Assembly: GCF_029813835.1 (NCBI RefSeq)
Contig: NZ_JARVKV010000020.1
Coordinates: 21,902-85,901, forward strand
Reading direction: 5' to 3'
Source of the DNA: Streptomyces sp. DH37
Lineage (GTDB): Bacteria > Actinomycetota > Actinomycetes > Streptomycetales > Streptomycetaceae
DNA length: 64,000 nucleotides
The position numbers were made by a program, and so were the translations under genes. Positions 1 to 8,467 of this stretch are shown in pieces. Within the stretch, counting starts at the first letter, position 1, and each line of letters begins with the position of its first letter. The notes beneath the pieces are model-generated. The model was not told the origin of the DNA and ran no database searches. It was given only the letters and a program-made list of their open reading frames with translations.

Positions 1-573
1 GACCTGTCGCTCGGCCTGGCCCTCGGCGCGATGCTGATCGCGCTGGTCCTGGGCCTGGTGCAGTCCTTCAAGCGCAAGGCGTCGCCCCCGCTGATCCTGG
101 CCTACGCCGCCTTCGAGGGCCTGTTCCTCGGGGCCATCAGCAACTTCGTCGACAGCCGGATCGCCAGCGGCGCGGCGATGCAGGCGGTGCTGGGCACCAT
201 GGCGGTCTTCGCCGCCGTGCTGTTCATGTACAAGGCCCGCATCATCCGCGTCACACGGCGCTTCTACCGCTTCGTGATGGCGGCCGCCATCGGCTTCGTC
301 CTGCTGATGGGGATCAACCTGCTGTTCGCCGTCTTCGGCGGCGGTGACGGCCTCGGCTTCCGCAGCGGCGGCCTGGGCATCCTGTTCGGCGTCATCGGCA
401 TCGTGCTCGGCGCCGCGTTCCTCGCCCTGGACTTCAAGCAGGTCGAGGACGGCGTCGCCTACGGCGCCCCCCGCGAGGAGTCCTGGCTGGCCGCCTTCGG
501 TCTGACCCTGACCCTGGTCTGGATCTACCTGGAGTTCCTGCGGCTGATCGCCATCCTGCAGAGCAGCGACTGA
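1..573 (+). CDS. Bax inhibitor-1/YccA family membrane protein (5' end missing)
   Basis: The reading frame is open from base 1, so the gene begins upstream; 190 residues are visible. The visible part is almost all membrane: about six hydrophobic helices separated by short charged loops such as KARIIRVTRR, and an Asp-rich segment before the last helix (LDFKQVEDG, then PREESWLAAFG) that is typical of bacterial Bax-inhibitor-1/YccA proteins. Family members are inner-membrane proteins linked to calcium or pH-dependent leak and stress; no exact role can be given here. A perfect 15-bp hairpin lies about 40 bp after the stop. Family call is firm, function is not. Confidence 0.85.
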   Translation, partial: DLSLGLALGAMLIALVLGLVQSFKRKASPPLILAYAAFEGLFLGAISNFVDSRIASGAAMQAVLGTMAVFAAVLFMYKARIIRVTRRFYRFVMAAAIGFVLLMGINLLFAVFGGGDGLGFRSGGLGILFGVIGIVLGAAFLALDFKQVEDGVAYGAPREESWLAAFGLTLTLVWIYLEFLRLIAILQSSD

Positions 574-614
574 TCCCGGCGGCCCGGCCGCCGGCCGGAC
601 CGGGAGGGACCTGT

Positions 615-649
615 GAGGGGCCCCGGGGCATCCCGCCCCGGGGCCCCTC
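615..649 (+). terminator. Strong hairpin terminator after the Bax-inhibitor gene
   Basis: Perfect 15-bp stem (615-629 with 635-649) and a 5-nt loop, placed 41 bp after the stop. There is no U-tract, as is usual for Streptomyces. Confidence 0.8.
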
Positions 650-780
650 CGTATGCCGTCCGTACGCCGTCCGCTTGCCGTTCGTGTGCCGTCCACAGGT
701 CATCGCGCGCCCTCCGCGTCCGCGCCGCGCCCCCGGGGCCCGCGGCGCCCGCCCGTTGGCGGCGGTGCGCGCACGGCGCA

Positions 781-786
781 TAGGGT
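781..786 (+). promoter_or_regulatory. -10 element of a leaderless promoter
   Basis: TAGGGT fits the actinobacterial TANNNT -10 pattern and lies exactly 6 nt before the GTG at 793. Transcription should therefore begin at or next to the start codon. No ribosome binding site is present. The -35 region is not recognisable. Confidence 0.5.
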
Positions 787-792
787 TGCGCC

Positions 793-1137
793 GTGCTCGA
801 CGTGACCCCCCTGCTGACCGCCGTGGACCGCTTCGCCGACCGGCTGCGGGCCATGCCGCAGAGCGCCCTGGCCCGGGGCGCGGCGGCCGAGGGACTGGCC
901 CTGGCCGGGGAGCTGGCCGCCCGCGCCCAGCGCCTGGAGTTCCCCGGCCGCACCCCCCGCCGGCTGCCCGACGCCGGCCTCTTCGCCGTCGGCGACCAGC
1001 TCGCGGTGGCCGGGCACGACCTGGCGGAGGCGCTGCGCACGGCCGGCGGGGGAGCCGGCGCCGGGACGCGGGAGCTGGCCGAGGCCGTGGCGCTGGTGGA
1101 GGCCGCCGAGTCCGCCGCGCTCAGAGCGAGGCGATGA
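793..1137 (+). CDS. Small hypothetical alpha-helical protein
   Basis: A 114-residue protein starting with GTG, probably from a leaderless transcript. It is rich in Ala, Leu, Arg and Glu, has no signal peptide or membrane segment, and reads as helical throughout. I do not recognise a domain. The coding frame shows strong GC bias at third positions, which supports it being real. Its last 17 bp overlap the last codons of the convergent gene ending at 1121. No function can be assigned. Confidence 0.6.
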   Translation: MLDVTPLLTAVDRFADRLRAMPQSALARGAAAEGLALAGELAARAQRLEFPGRTPRRLPDAGLFAVGDQLAVAGHDLAEALRTAGGGAGAGTRELAEAVALVEAAESAALRARR

Positions 1138-2089
1138 CCCGGTCCGCCAGGACGTAGACGCTCTCCTCGCCGCAGGCGAAGGTCAGGGCGTACGCGCCGG
1201 AGACCCCCGAGCCGCCCAGCAGCACCGGCGCGACGCCCTCGCGCAGCGCGGCGGCGAGCCGCTCGGCGGTCTCGCGGTGACCCGGCGTCATGCAGACGGT
1301 GGTGCCGTCGGCGAAGACGTAGACGTCCAGCGTGCCCAGCGGGCCGGGCCGCACGTCGGTCAGCGGCGTACGGCGCCCGGCCAGGTCCGCCAGCCGCCGG
1401 CGGGTGTCCTCGTGGTCCGAGGAGTGGTCCGAGGAGTGGTCCGAGGAGTGGTCGGAGAGGTGCTCGGAGGAGGGGCCGGCGGGTTCGGGGACGACGGGTT
1501 CGCCGCCGAGGTCGTAGCCGGGGTGCGAGGGGTGGCGGCGGCGGGCGGCGGCCAGCTCCGCGGACTCGGTTCCGGTCCCGCTCCCCTCGCCCCGGCCCTC
1601 GGAGGCGGGCGCGGGCGGCCGCAGGGCGTTCGGCCCGGGCTCGGCGCCCTCCCGGTCCGTCTGGCGCGGTACGAACGCCTCGCCCTCGTGCGTACCGCCG
1701 CCCAGGGCGTGCTCCAGCAGCGCGTCGAGCAGCGCCGAGTCCAGGGCGGCGCCCTCGTACTCCGTACCGCGCCCGTCCGGCAGCACGCTCTCGGCGCGCG
1801 CGTCGCGCGCCTCCTGGGCCGCCCAGAAGGCGCGGGCCTCGGCCAGCTCGCGCTCGCGCTCCTCGGCGAGGGCGTCGGCGACGGCGGACCGGATCTCCTC
1901 GACGTCCGGGGACGTACGCGCCGGGGGGACGGCGGCGCGGGCCAGGGCTCCGCGCGCCTCGGCCGCGGCGAGCTGCACGCGCAGCTCGGTGAGCCGGCGG
2001 CTCAGCCCCCGGGCGGTGTGCAGGGCGGCGCCGCCCAGAGCCGCGGCGACGGCGGCGGCCAGCAGCAGGATGAGGGATATGGCGCTCAC
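1121..2089 (-). CDS. Membrane-anchored hypothetical protein with SDHS repeats
   Basis: 322 residues from a GTG that follows GGGAG at 7-nt spacing; longer upstream starts lack a ribosome site. Residues 1-25 form one hydrophobic helix, so the protein is probably anchored by its N-terminus. A charged coiled-coil-like segment (ELAEARAFWAAQEARDA) follows, then a low-complexity acidic/Pro region containing four near-identical SDHS/SDHE units encoded by a 12-bp tandem repeat, and a compact C-terminal domain (about 90 residues) with the strand-like motifs TLDVYVFADG and ESVYVLADRV. I do not recognise the C-terminal domain. It overlaps the convergent gene at 793 tail to tail. Confidence 0.65.
   Translation of the reverse strand: MSAISLILLLAAAVAAALGGAALHTARGLSRRLTELRVQLAAAEARGALARAAVPPARTSPDVEEIRSAVADALAEERERELAEARAFWAAQEARDARAESVLPDGRGTEYEGAALDSALLDALLEHALGGGTHEGEAFVPRQTDREGAEPGPNALRPPAPASEGRGEGSGTGTESAELAAARRRHPSHPGYDLGGEPVVPEPAGPSSEHLSDHSSDHSSDHSSDHEDTRRRLADLAGRRTPLTDVRPGPLGTLDVYVFADGTTVCMTPGHRETAERLAAALREGVAPVLLGGSGVSGAYALTFACGEESVYVLADRVIASL
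1413..1460. repeat. 12-bp coding tandem repeat, about four copies
   Basis: Unit TGGTCCGAGGAG occurs perfectly at 1413, 1425 and 1437, with a diverged fourth copy at 1449. On the minus strand it encodes repeated Ser-Asp-His-Ser in the hypothetical protein at 1121-2089. Because the period is a multiple of three, copy number changes would not break the frame. Confidence 0.85.
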
Positions 2090-2238
2090 TGACGTACTCC
2101 CGATTGGAACTCCGATCCCTGAATTCCTACCGCAGCCCGCCGGGAATCTCCTGTCGAACGGTGCGCCGGGCACCCCCAAAAGGGCGTGCGAGCACCTCCG
2201 TGCGGACCAACGGAACCCCTGTGAGCAGGGAAGACGGC

Positions 2239-2273
2239 GAGCCCCCAGGACATAGATCACATCCTGGGGGCTC
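2239..2273 (-). terminator. Hairpin terminator after the thiolase gene
   Basis: Perfect 12-bp stem (2239-2250 with 2262-2273), 11-nt loop. It lies 54 bp past the thiolase stop on the minus strand and upstream of the next minus gene (start 2089), so it should separate the two transcripts. Confidence 0.7.
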
Positions 2274-2326
2274 TTCGGTCTCGTCGGCGTATCGACGGTG
2301 AGTCAGATCACACCCGGGCGGCCGGA

Positions 2327-3547
2327 TCAGCTCAGGCGCTCGATGACCATGGCCATGCCCTGGCCGCCGCCGACGCACATCGTCTCCAGGCCGAACTGCT
2401 TGTCGTGCCACTGGAGGGAGTTGATCAGCGTGGTGGTGATGCGGGCGCCGGTCATGCCGAAGGGGTGGCCGACGGCGATGGCGCCGCCGTTGACGTTGAG
2501 CCGGTCCAGGTCGATGCCCAGGTCCCGGTAGGAGGGGATCACCTGGGCGGCGAACGCCTCGTTGATCTCCACCAGGTCGATGTCGTCGATGGTCAGGCCG
2601 GCCAGCTTCAGCGCCCGCCTGGACGCCTCGACCGGGCCCAGACCCATGATCTCGGGGGACAGGCCGGAGACGCCGGTGGAGACGATCCGGGCCAGCGGGG
2701 TGATGCCCAGCTCGCGCGCCTTGGTGTCGGACATGATCACCAGCGCGGCGGCGCCGTCGTTGAGCGGGCAGCAGTTGCCCGCGGTGACCATGCCGTCGGG
2801 GCGGAAGACGGGCTTGAGGCCCTGCACGCCCTCCAGGGTCACGCCCGCGCGCGGGCCGTCGTCCGCGGAGACCACCGTGCCGTCGGGCAGGGTGACCGGG
2901 GTGATCTCGCGCTCCCAGAAGCCGGAGGCGATGGCCTTCTCGGCGAGGTTCTGCGAGCGCACGCCGAACTCGTCCATGTCCTGGCGGGTCACGCCCTTGA
3001 GGCGGGCGAGGTTCTCGGCGGTCTGGCCCATGGCGATGTAGACGTCCGGCAGCTCGCCGTCCTCGCGCGGGTCGTGCCAGCCCTCGCCGCCCTTCTCGGC
3101 GCGGGCGGCGGTACGGGCCTCGGCGTCGGCGAAGATCGGGTTGTGGGTGTCGGGCATGCCGTCGGAGGTGCCCTTGACCGAGCGGGAGACCGTCTCGACG
3201 CCGGCCGAGACGAACACGTCGCCCTCGCCGGCCTTGATGGCGTGCAGCGCCATGCGCGTGGTCTGCAGCGAGGACGAGCAGTAGCGGGTGACGGTGCAGC
3301 CCGGCAGGTGGTCCATCCCCAGCTGCACGGCGACGACCCGGCCGAGGTTGTGGCCCTGCTCGCCGCCGGGCAGACCGCAGCCCAGCATCAGGTCGTCGAT
3401 CTCGGTCGGGTCCAGCTGCGGCACCTTGTCGAGCGCGGCCCTGACGATCCCGGCGGTCAGGTCGTCCGGGCGGACGTCTTTGAGCGAGCCCTTGAAGGCG
3501 CGTCCGATCGGCGAACGGGCGGCTGAGACGATCACGGCTTCGGGCAT
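2327..3547 (-). CDS. Acetyl-CoA C-acetyltransferase (thiolase)
   Basis: 406 residues. Thiolases join two acetyl-CoA or cleave 3-ketoacyl-CoA, in fatty-acid breakdown or acetoacetyl-CoA supply. All catalytic landmarks are present: the nucleophile Cys90 in TRYCSSSL, the His motif [10 protein letters not shown], and the second Cys in [10 protein letters not shown] near the C-terminus. The N-terminus [16 protein letters not shown] is typical of degradative FadA-like enzymes. The ATG at 3547 is chosen because GGAG lies 5 nt before it; a GTG one codon earlier is too close. It is transcribed alone. An imperfect palindrome about 100 bp upstream (3649-3664) may be a repressor site. Confidence 0.93.
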   Translation of the reverse strand: MPEAVIVSAARSPIGRAFKGSLKDVRPDDLTAGIVRAALDKVPQLDPTEIDDLMLGCGLPGGEQGHNLGRVVAVQLGMDHLPGCTVTRYCSSSLQTTRMALHAIKAGEGDVFVSAGVETVSRSVKGTSDGMPDTHNPIFADAEARTAARAEKGGEGWHDPREDGELPDVYIAMGQTAENLARLKGVTRQDMDEFGVRSQNLAEKAIASGFWEREITPVTLPDGTVVSADDGPRAGVTLEGVQGLKPVFRPDGMVTAGNCCPLNDGAAALVIMSDTKARELGITPLARIVSTGVSGLSPEIMGLGPVEASRRALKLAGLTIDDIDLVEINEAFAAQVIPSYRDLGIDLDRLNVNGGAIAVGHPFGMTGARITTTLINSLQWHDKQFGLETMCVGGGQGMAMVIERLS

Positions 3548-3648
3548 CACGGCTCCAGGGAACGAGGGCGGAGGGCTGTGGATGCTTGGAAACTACCGGT
3601 CCGTAAGGCGGCGGTCACGACTCGCCACGTGTGATCCGGGCCTCTTTT

Positions 3649-3664
3649 CTAAGCGCTTGCTCAG
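3649..3664. promoter_or_regulatory. Candidate TetR-type operator upstream of the thiolase
   Basis: CTAAGCGCTTGCTCAG is an inverted repeat of the form CTnAGC-N4-GCTnAG with 12 of 16 bases symmetric. It lies between the thiolase start and the divergent-side neighbour, and this style of box is common before beta-oxidation genes under TetR-family control. No regulator gene is nearby, so the cognate protein is unknown. Confidence 0.4.
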
Positions 3665-3707
3665 TCCGCGCCGGATCCCCGTGCCGTCCCGGGCCCCCGC
3701 GGCGCCC

Positions 3708-4778
3708 TCAGCGGGGCGGGCGGGCGCCCGGAGCGACGGCGCCCGCCGGCTCGGGCGCCCCCGGTCTCTCGGCCACCGCGATCACCCCGGCCACCGGCAG
3801 CCGCCGCCGGCGGCGGTGCTTCAGCAGCGCCAGGGGGCCGCGCGCCGCCGTGACCTCCGTACCGGCCTCGTCCGCCGCCACGGCCGCGGCGCGTTCGACC
3901 GGGAGGATGCCCTCGCGGCGGGCGGCGTCGGGGCGCTCGTCCTCCGGCCACAGGCCCAGCGCGGCGCAGAGCGTGGGCAGGAAGGCCATGGCGGCGGTCG
4001 CGTAGCCCTCCGCCGAGGGGTGGTAGTTGTCGGGACCGAACAGCTCCCTGGGGTTCGCCTCGAACTCCGGGCCCAGCAGGTCGCCCAGCGAGACGGTGCG
4101 GCCGCCCCGTTCCACCACCGCGATCGTCTGCGCCGCCGCGAGCCGGCGGCTCATCCGGCGGGCCAGCCAGCGCAGCGGCTGCGCGACCGGCTCGACCGTC
4201 CCCAGGTCCGGGCAGGTGCCCACCACGACCTCGCTCCCGGCTCCCCGGAGCCGCGCCACCGCGTCCCCCAGCAGCCGCACCGAGACGGCCGGCGGCACGC
4301 GGTGGGTGACGTCGTTCGCGCCGATCATGATCACGCACACGTCCGGGGCGCCGCCCCCGTCGGCCCCGCCCTCCGCCAGCAACCGCGTCACCTGGCGTTC
4401 CAGGTCGTCCGAACGCGCCCCCGACAGCGCCACGTTGCGCAGCCGCACCGGCCGCTCCGCCACCGCCGCCAGCCCCGAGGCCAGCAGCGCGCCCGGGGTC
4501 TGCCGCGGCCGGTGGACGCCCTGCCCGGCGGCGGTGGAGTCGCCGAGCAGCGCCAGCCGCAGCGGCGTGGCCTGCGCCCCGGGGCCGCAGTGGGCGAGAG
4601 CCGATCCGTACACCCCGTCCGCCGCCGGCGGTACGTCCTCCGAGCCGCCCACCCGGCGCCTGGCCAGCCGCGCCTCGGCCAGCAGCAGCCCCACGGCGGC
4701 CCCGCCGAGCAGCCCCGCGCCCCCGCCCCCGTACGCCGCCGCGGTCGCGATCCTGCGCGCCACGCGCGCCGTGGACAC
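3708..4778 (-). CDS. SGNH/GDSL-family hydrolase, membrane-anchored
   Basis: 356 residues from a GTG (start moderately certain). A hydrophobic stretch near residues 12-35 (GGGGAGLLGGAAVGLLLA) suggests an N-terminal anchor or uncleaved signal. The SGNH blocks are complete: block I LALLGDSTAAGQG with the catalytic Ser, block III IGANDVTHR, and block V DNYHPSAEGY with Asp and His. The family hydrolyses esters of lipids or sugars outside the membrane; the substrate cannot be told. The last 50 residues are Ala/Arg/Pro rich and look disordered. It sits head to head with cystathionine beta-synthase, 257 bp apart, with no obvious functional link. Confidence 0.85.
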   Translation of the reverse strand: MSTARVARRIATAAAYGGGGAGLLGGAAVGLLLAEARLARRRVGGSEDVPPAADGVYGSALAHCGPGAQATPLRLALLGDSTAAGQGVHRPRQTPGALLASGLAAVAERPVRLRNVALSGARSDDLERQVTRLLAEGGADGGGAPDVCVIMIGANDVTHRVPPAVSVRLLGDAVARLRGAGSEVVVGTCPDLGTVEPVAQPLRWLARRMSRRLAAAQTIAVVERGGRTVSLGDLLGPEFEANPRELFGPDNYHPSAEGYATAAMAFLPTLCAALGLWPEDERPDAARREGILPVERAAAVAADEAGTEVTAARGPLALLKHRRRRRLPVAGVIAVAERPGAPEPAGAVAPGARPPR

Positions 4779-4981
4779 CGTTCCGGATCCACCTCTGGAC
4801 ACCCTGGACACCCTTGACACCGGGACCTCCGATCCGCCGCGCCCCCGCAGCCCTTCCGCACCCCGTACGCGTGGCCCGCGCGCCCGGCACGCGGCCCGTG
4901 CGACACCCACACGTCACTACCGGTGTCCTGCCCAGTACAGGCCGCCGCGCAACGCGCGTCAACGGACCTCCAGCGCCCCCC

Positions 4982-4987
4982 TAGGCT
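4982..4987 (+). promoter_or_regulatory. Candidate -10 of the cystathionine beta-synthase promoter
   Basis: TAGGCT fits TANNNT and would give a leader of about 40 nt containing GGAGA before the GTG at 5036. The -35 side is poor, so this is a weak call. Confidence 0.35.
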
Positions 4988-5035
4988 GGCTGTACGGGCA
5001 GGCGACGGCGACTGCCCCCGAATGCGGAGAACCAG

Positions 5036-6445
5036 GTGCAGTTTCACGAGTCGATGATCGAGCTTGTCGGCAACACCCCGCTGGTCAGGCTGAACAACGT
5101 GACGGCGGGAATCCAGGCCACCGTCCTGGCGAAGGTCGAGTACTTCAACCCCGGCGGTTCGGTGAAGGACCGGATCGCGATCCGGATGATCGAGGCCGCC
5201 GAGCGCTCCGGCGAACTGAAGCCGGGCGGCGTCATCGTCGAGCCCACCTCCGGCAACACCGGGGTCGGGCTGGCGATCGTGGCCCAGCAGAAGGGCTACC
5301 GCTGCATCTTCGTCTGCCCGGACAAGGTGTCCACGGACAAGATCAACGTACTGCGCGCCTACGGGGCCGAGGTCGTGGTCTGCCCCACCGCGGTCGACCC
5401 CGAGCACCCCGACTCGTACTACAACGTCTCCGACCGGCTGGTGCGCGAGACGCCGGGTGCCTGGAAGCCGGACCAGTACAGCAACCCGAACAACCCGCGC
5501 TCCCACTACGAGACCACCGGCCCCGAGCTGTGGGAGCAGACGGGCGGCGGGATCACCCACTTCGTGGCCGGCATCGGCACCGGCGGCACGATCACCGGCA
5601 CCGGCCGCTACCTCAAGGAGGTCTCCGGCGGGACGGTGCGGATCGTCGGCGCCGACCCGGAGGGCTCGGTGTACTCCGGCGGCTCGGGGCGCCCCTACCT
5701 GGTGGAGGGCGTCGGCGAGGACTTCTGGCCCAGCGCCTACGACCGCGAGGTGACGGACGAGATCATCGCCGTCTCCGACAAGGACTCCTTCCAGATGACG
5801 CGGCGGCTGGCGCGCGAGGAGGGCCTGCTGGTGGGCGGCTCCTGCGGCATGGCGGTGGTCGCGGCGCTGCGCGTGGCCGAGCGCCTCGGCCCGGACGACA
5901 CGGTCGTCGTGCTGCTGCCGGACGGCGGGCGCGGCTACCTCTCGAAGATCTTCAACGACGAGTGGATGGCGGACTACGGCTTCCTGGAGGAGGGCGAGCC
6001 CACCCAGGCCCGCGTCGGCGACGTGCTGCGCCGCAAGGAGGGCGGGCTGCCGTCGCTGGTGCACATGCACCCGGAGGAGACGGTCGGCGAGGCCGTCGAG
6101 GTGCTGCGCGAGTACGGCGTCTCGCAGATGCCCGTCGTCAAGCCCGGCGCCGGGCACCCGGACGTGATGGCGGCCGAGGTCGTCGGCTCGATCGTCGAAC
6201 GCGACCTGCTGGACGCGCTGTTCACCGGGCGCGCGAAGCTGGACGACCCGCTGGAGCCGCACATGAGCGCGCCGCTGCCGCAGGTCGGCTCGGGCGAGCC
6301 GGTCGCCGACCTGATGACGGTGCTGGAGCGGGCCGACGCGGCGATCGTGCTGGTCGAGGGGAAGCCGACCGGTGTGGTCAGCCGCCAGGACCTGCTGGCG
6401 TTCCTCGCCCGGGGCACCGGCTCGAAGGACGGCGGCGCGCAGTAG
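5036..6445 (+). CDS. cbs: Cystathionine beta-synthase
   Basis: 469 residues; condenses serine (or O-acetylserine) with homocysteine to cystathionine, the first step of reverse trans-sulfuration. The N-terminal PLP domain (about 1-320) carries the Schiff-base lysine Lys44 in NPGGSVKDR, the TSGNTG substrate loop and the Gly-rich phosphate loop GIGTGGTITG. The C-terminal 130 residues form a pair of CBS domains (TVGEAVEVLREYGVSQMPVV and a second copy ending in GVVSRQDLL), as in regulated forms of the enzyme. There is no N-terminal haem domain. GTG start with GGAGA 7 nt upstream. It ends in a spacer with a strong hairpin. Confidence 0.93.
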   Translation: MQFHESMIELVGNTPLVRLNNVTAGIQATVLAKVEYFNPGGSVKDRIAIRMIEAAERSGELKPGGVIVEPTSGNTGVGLAIVAQQKGYRCIFVCPDKVSTDKINVLRAYGAEVVVCPTAVDPEHPDSYYNVSDRLVRETPGAWKPDQYSNPNNPRSHYETTGPELWEQTGGGITHFVAGIGTGGTITGTGRYLKEVSGGTVRIVGADPEGSVYSGGSGRPYLVEGVGEDFWPSAYDREVTDEIIAVSDKDSFQMTRRLAREEGLLVGGSCGMAVVAALRVAERLGPDDTVVVLLPDGGRGYLSKIFNDEWMADYGFLEEGEPTQARVGDVLRRKEGGLPSLVHMHPEETVGEAVEVLREYGVSQMPVVKPGAGHPDVMAAEVVGSIVERDLLDALFTGRAKLDDPLEPHMSAPLPQVGSGEPVADLMTVLERADAAIVLVEGKPTGVVSRQDLLAFLARGTGSKDGGAQ

Positions 6446-6758
6446 TACCCAGCCGTCACGGCTCCGCAAAACGCGGTTAACAACCGTCGGGCACTGTGGT
6501 GTCCAACGGCGCGGGGAACTCCGGAGCGGCTCCCGGACTCCCTCGAGCGCCCTGGACGCGGGCCCGACCCGGCCACGCGTCCCCGCGGGGACCGCCGTCG
6601 TCCCGCCCCTGGTGTCCGCACCGGGGTGCGGCGGTCCCCGCGCAACCCCTCCTCCCGCACGGCGCCCCCCGTACGGCACCCGTGCGCGCGACCCCGTACG
6701 CGCCGCCCCCGCGGGCCCCGGGTCCGCGGGGGCGGCCGTCGCCGGTCGTCCCGGCCGG
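6446..6758. other. Spacer between cbs and the next gene
   Basis: About 313 bp between converging genes. It contains the hairpin at 6702-6736 and a small CGGTT-AAC-AACCG hairpin soon after the cbs stop. Open frames here are GC-driven shadows. I see nothing else. Confidence 0.6.
6702..6736. terminator. Bidirectional terminator
   Basis: Perfect 13-bp stem (6702-6714 with 6724-6736) and 9-nt loop between the converging cbs gene and the gene ending at 6759. It can serve both strands. Confidence 0.7.
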
Positions 6759-7202
6759 TCAGTCGTCCCAGTCGCCGGCCGCCCGGTGGCGCTCCTCGCG
6801 GCGGGAGCGGGACCACGGGAAGCGCCCCGAGGAGTGCACGGCGTTGACGCCGACGATCCCGGCCCAGCAGACCAGCAGCCCCGGCAGGTCCGCGTTCACC
6901 ACGGCGATCGCCGACAGCGGGATGGCCAGGACCAGCGAGATCGCGGCGAGACCGAAGGTGGCGCCCGGCTCCTCCGGGGCGGACCCGCCCGGGGAGGCCG
7001 GGGCGTCGCGGGCCTCGGCCATCTGCCGTTCGGCCATCCGGCGCCGCACCCGGCGGTCGATGACGGAGTCCAGGCGCCGGTCGACCTTCTCCAGGAAGGA
7101 GTCGATCAGCTCCGACTCGTACTCCGGCCCGAGCTCCCCGCGCGTCTGCAGGGTCGCGTCGAGCTCTTTCCTCAACTCGGGATCAGGGCCGTGGGCATCC
7201 AT
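6759..7202 (-). CDS. Small integral membrane protein, 2TM, unknown function
   Basis: 147 residues from ATG (GAGG close upstream). Residues 1-60 are charged and helical (ELIDSFLEKVDRRLDSVIDRRV), then a short Pro/Gly linker, then two hydrophobic helices (about 85-125), and a basic tail. This layout, a cytoplasmic helical domain followed by a two-helix membrane hairpin, is common in small Streptomyces membrane proteins; I cannot name a characterised relative. It lies alone, divergent from the RpiR-type regulator. Confidence 0.7.
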   Translation of the reverse strand: MDAHGPDPELRKELDATLQTRGELGPEYESELIDSFLEKVDRRLDSVIDRRVRRRMAERQMAEARDAPASPGGSAPEEPGATFGLAAISLVLAIPLSAIAVVNADLPGLLVCWAGIVGVNAVHSSGRFPWSRSRREERHRAAGDWDD

Positions 7203-7401
7203 GGACCTCACGCTACGGGCGCGGACGCGCCGGGTCGGTGGGGCTAGCCCCCGGATCCGCCGGGGGGTCCTCCAGGGGCGGCGGGGGCCGGGGCGGGCCC
7301 GGAAGGAGCGGTCCGGAAGGCGGGGTCCGGGAGCGCGCCGTGCCGGTCCGCGCCGATACTGAATAGGGTCATGCGGGCAGGGGAGCGCTGAAGAGGGGCA
7401 G

Positions 7402-8277
7402 GTGGGCACGGTGAGCGGTGCGGGCGCGCGGCTGCTGAAGCTGTTCGAGGGGCACCGGCTGACCCCCACCCAGCGCCGGATCGCCCACTGCATGGTGCGG
7501 CGCGCGGACGACGCCCCGTTCCTGTCCAGCGTGGAACTGGCGGAGCTGGCCGGGGTGAGCCAGCCGTCGGTGACCCGCTTCGCCGTGGCGCTGGGCTTCG
7601 ACGGCTACCCGGCGCTGCGCAGGCACCTGCGCGAGGCCCGCCCCCTGCCGTCGGCGGACGGTACCCCCGACGCCGGGCCGGGCACGGCGGACGGCGACGG
7701 GGGCCGCAACGCGTACCAGCAGGCCGTGCAGGCCGAGATCGACAACCTGCGCCGGCTCGCCGCGCAGCTCGCCGACCCCGCCCCCGTCGCCGAGGCCGGG
7801 CGCCTGCTGGCCGCCTCCCGGCCGCTGCCCGTCCTGGGTCTGAGGGCCGCCGCCGCGCAGGCCCGCGGCTTCGCGTACTTCGCCGCCAAGGTGCACCCGG
7901 ACGTACGGCTGCTGGACGAGGGCGGCTCGATGCTGGACGACCGCCTCGACGCCGCCGTGCGGGCGGGGGCGAGCACGCTGCTGTGCTTCGCGCTGCCCCG
8001 CCATCCGCGCGAGGCGGTGGCGGCGCTGGAGCGCGCGCGGGCGGCCGGGCTGCGGATCGTCACCGTCGCCGACAGCGCCTTCGCACCCGTCGTCCGCCCC
8101 GGCGACCTGCTGCTGCCGGCCGCCGTCGGGACCGCGCTGTCCTTCGACACCGCCTGCGCGCCCATGATGCTGGGACGGGTGCTGCTGGAGGCGATGTGCG
8201 ACGAACTGCCCGACGCGCAGGCCCGCTTGGAGGAGTTCGACACGCGCGCCGCCGAGCGGGGCCTGTTCGCCGAGTGA
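7402..8277 (+). CDS. MurR/RpiR-family transcriptional regulator with SIS domain
   Basis: 291 residues. The N-terminal 75 residues are the RpiR-type helix-turn-helix (SSVELAELAGVSQPSVTRF). Residues about 125-260 are a SIS sugar-phosphate-binding domain (VLGLRAAAAQARGFAYFAAKV, then ASTLLCFALPRHPRE). Such proteins sense phosphosugars and control sugar or amino-sugar catabolism. The GTG start follows GAGGGG. No sugar operon is adjacent; the nearest metabolic operon is hut, three genes away, so the target is not evident. A divergent neighbour at 7202 could be co-regulated. Confidence 0.88.
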   Translation: MGTVSGAGARLLKLFEGHRLTPTQRRIAHCMVRRADDAPFLSSVELAELAGVSQPSVTRFAVALGFDGYPALRRHLREARPLPSADGTPDAGPGTADGDGGRNAYQQAVQAEIDNLRRLAAQLADPAPVAEAGRLLAASRPLPVLGLRAAAAQARGFAYFAAKVHPDVRLLDEGGSMLDDRLDAAVRAGASTLLCFALPRHPREAVAALERARAAGLRIVTVADSAFAPVVRPGDLLLPAAVGTALSFDTACAPMMLGRVLLEAMCDELPDAQARLEEFDTRAAERGLFAE

Positions 8278-8380
8278 CCGGGCGGCCGTCCGGGCGGTTC
8301 CCGCCGGTCTCTCAGGAGAATCTCATCCTCCCTCACTACGCTTCCGCACCGACGAGCCGTGACGCCGTGGCGCCGTGACG

Positions 8381-8416
8381 GCACGCACGGGCACGCACGG
8401 GCACGCACGGCACGCA
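8381..8416. repeat. 10-bp tandem repeat in a spacer
   Basis: GCACGCACGG is repeated three times exactly (8381, 8391, 8401), followed by a partial copy. It lies 50-90 bp upstream of the membrane-protein start at 8468. Confidence 0.8.
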
Positions 8417-8467
8417 GCCGAACGGAGACGGAGACCGGAGAACACCGGAGAACAGAGGAGGACTGCC

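Noticed and set aside
2090..2326. tRNA or structured RNA at the 2239-2273 hairpin
   Set aside because: No T-loop GTTCGANNC or anticodon arm can be fitted; position after the thiolase stop fits a terminator.
7402..8277. RpiR-type regulator as the hut repressor
   Set aside because: The family senses phosphosugars through its SIS domain, and it is separated from hutU by two genes. Nothing in the sequence links it to the hutU palindrome.
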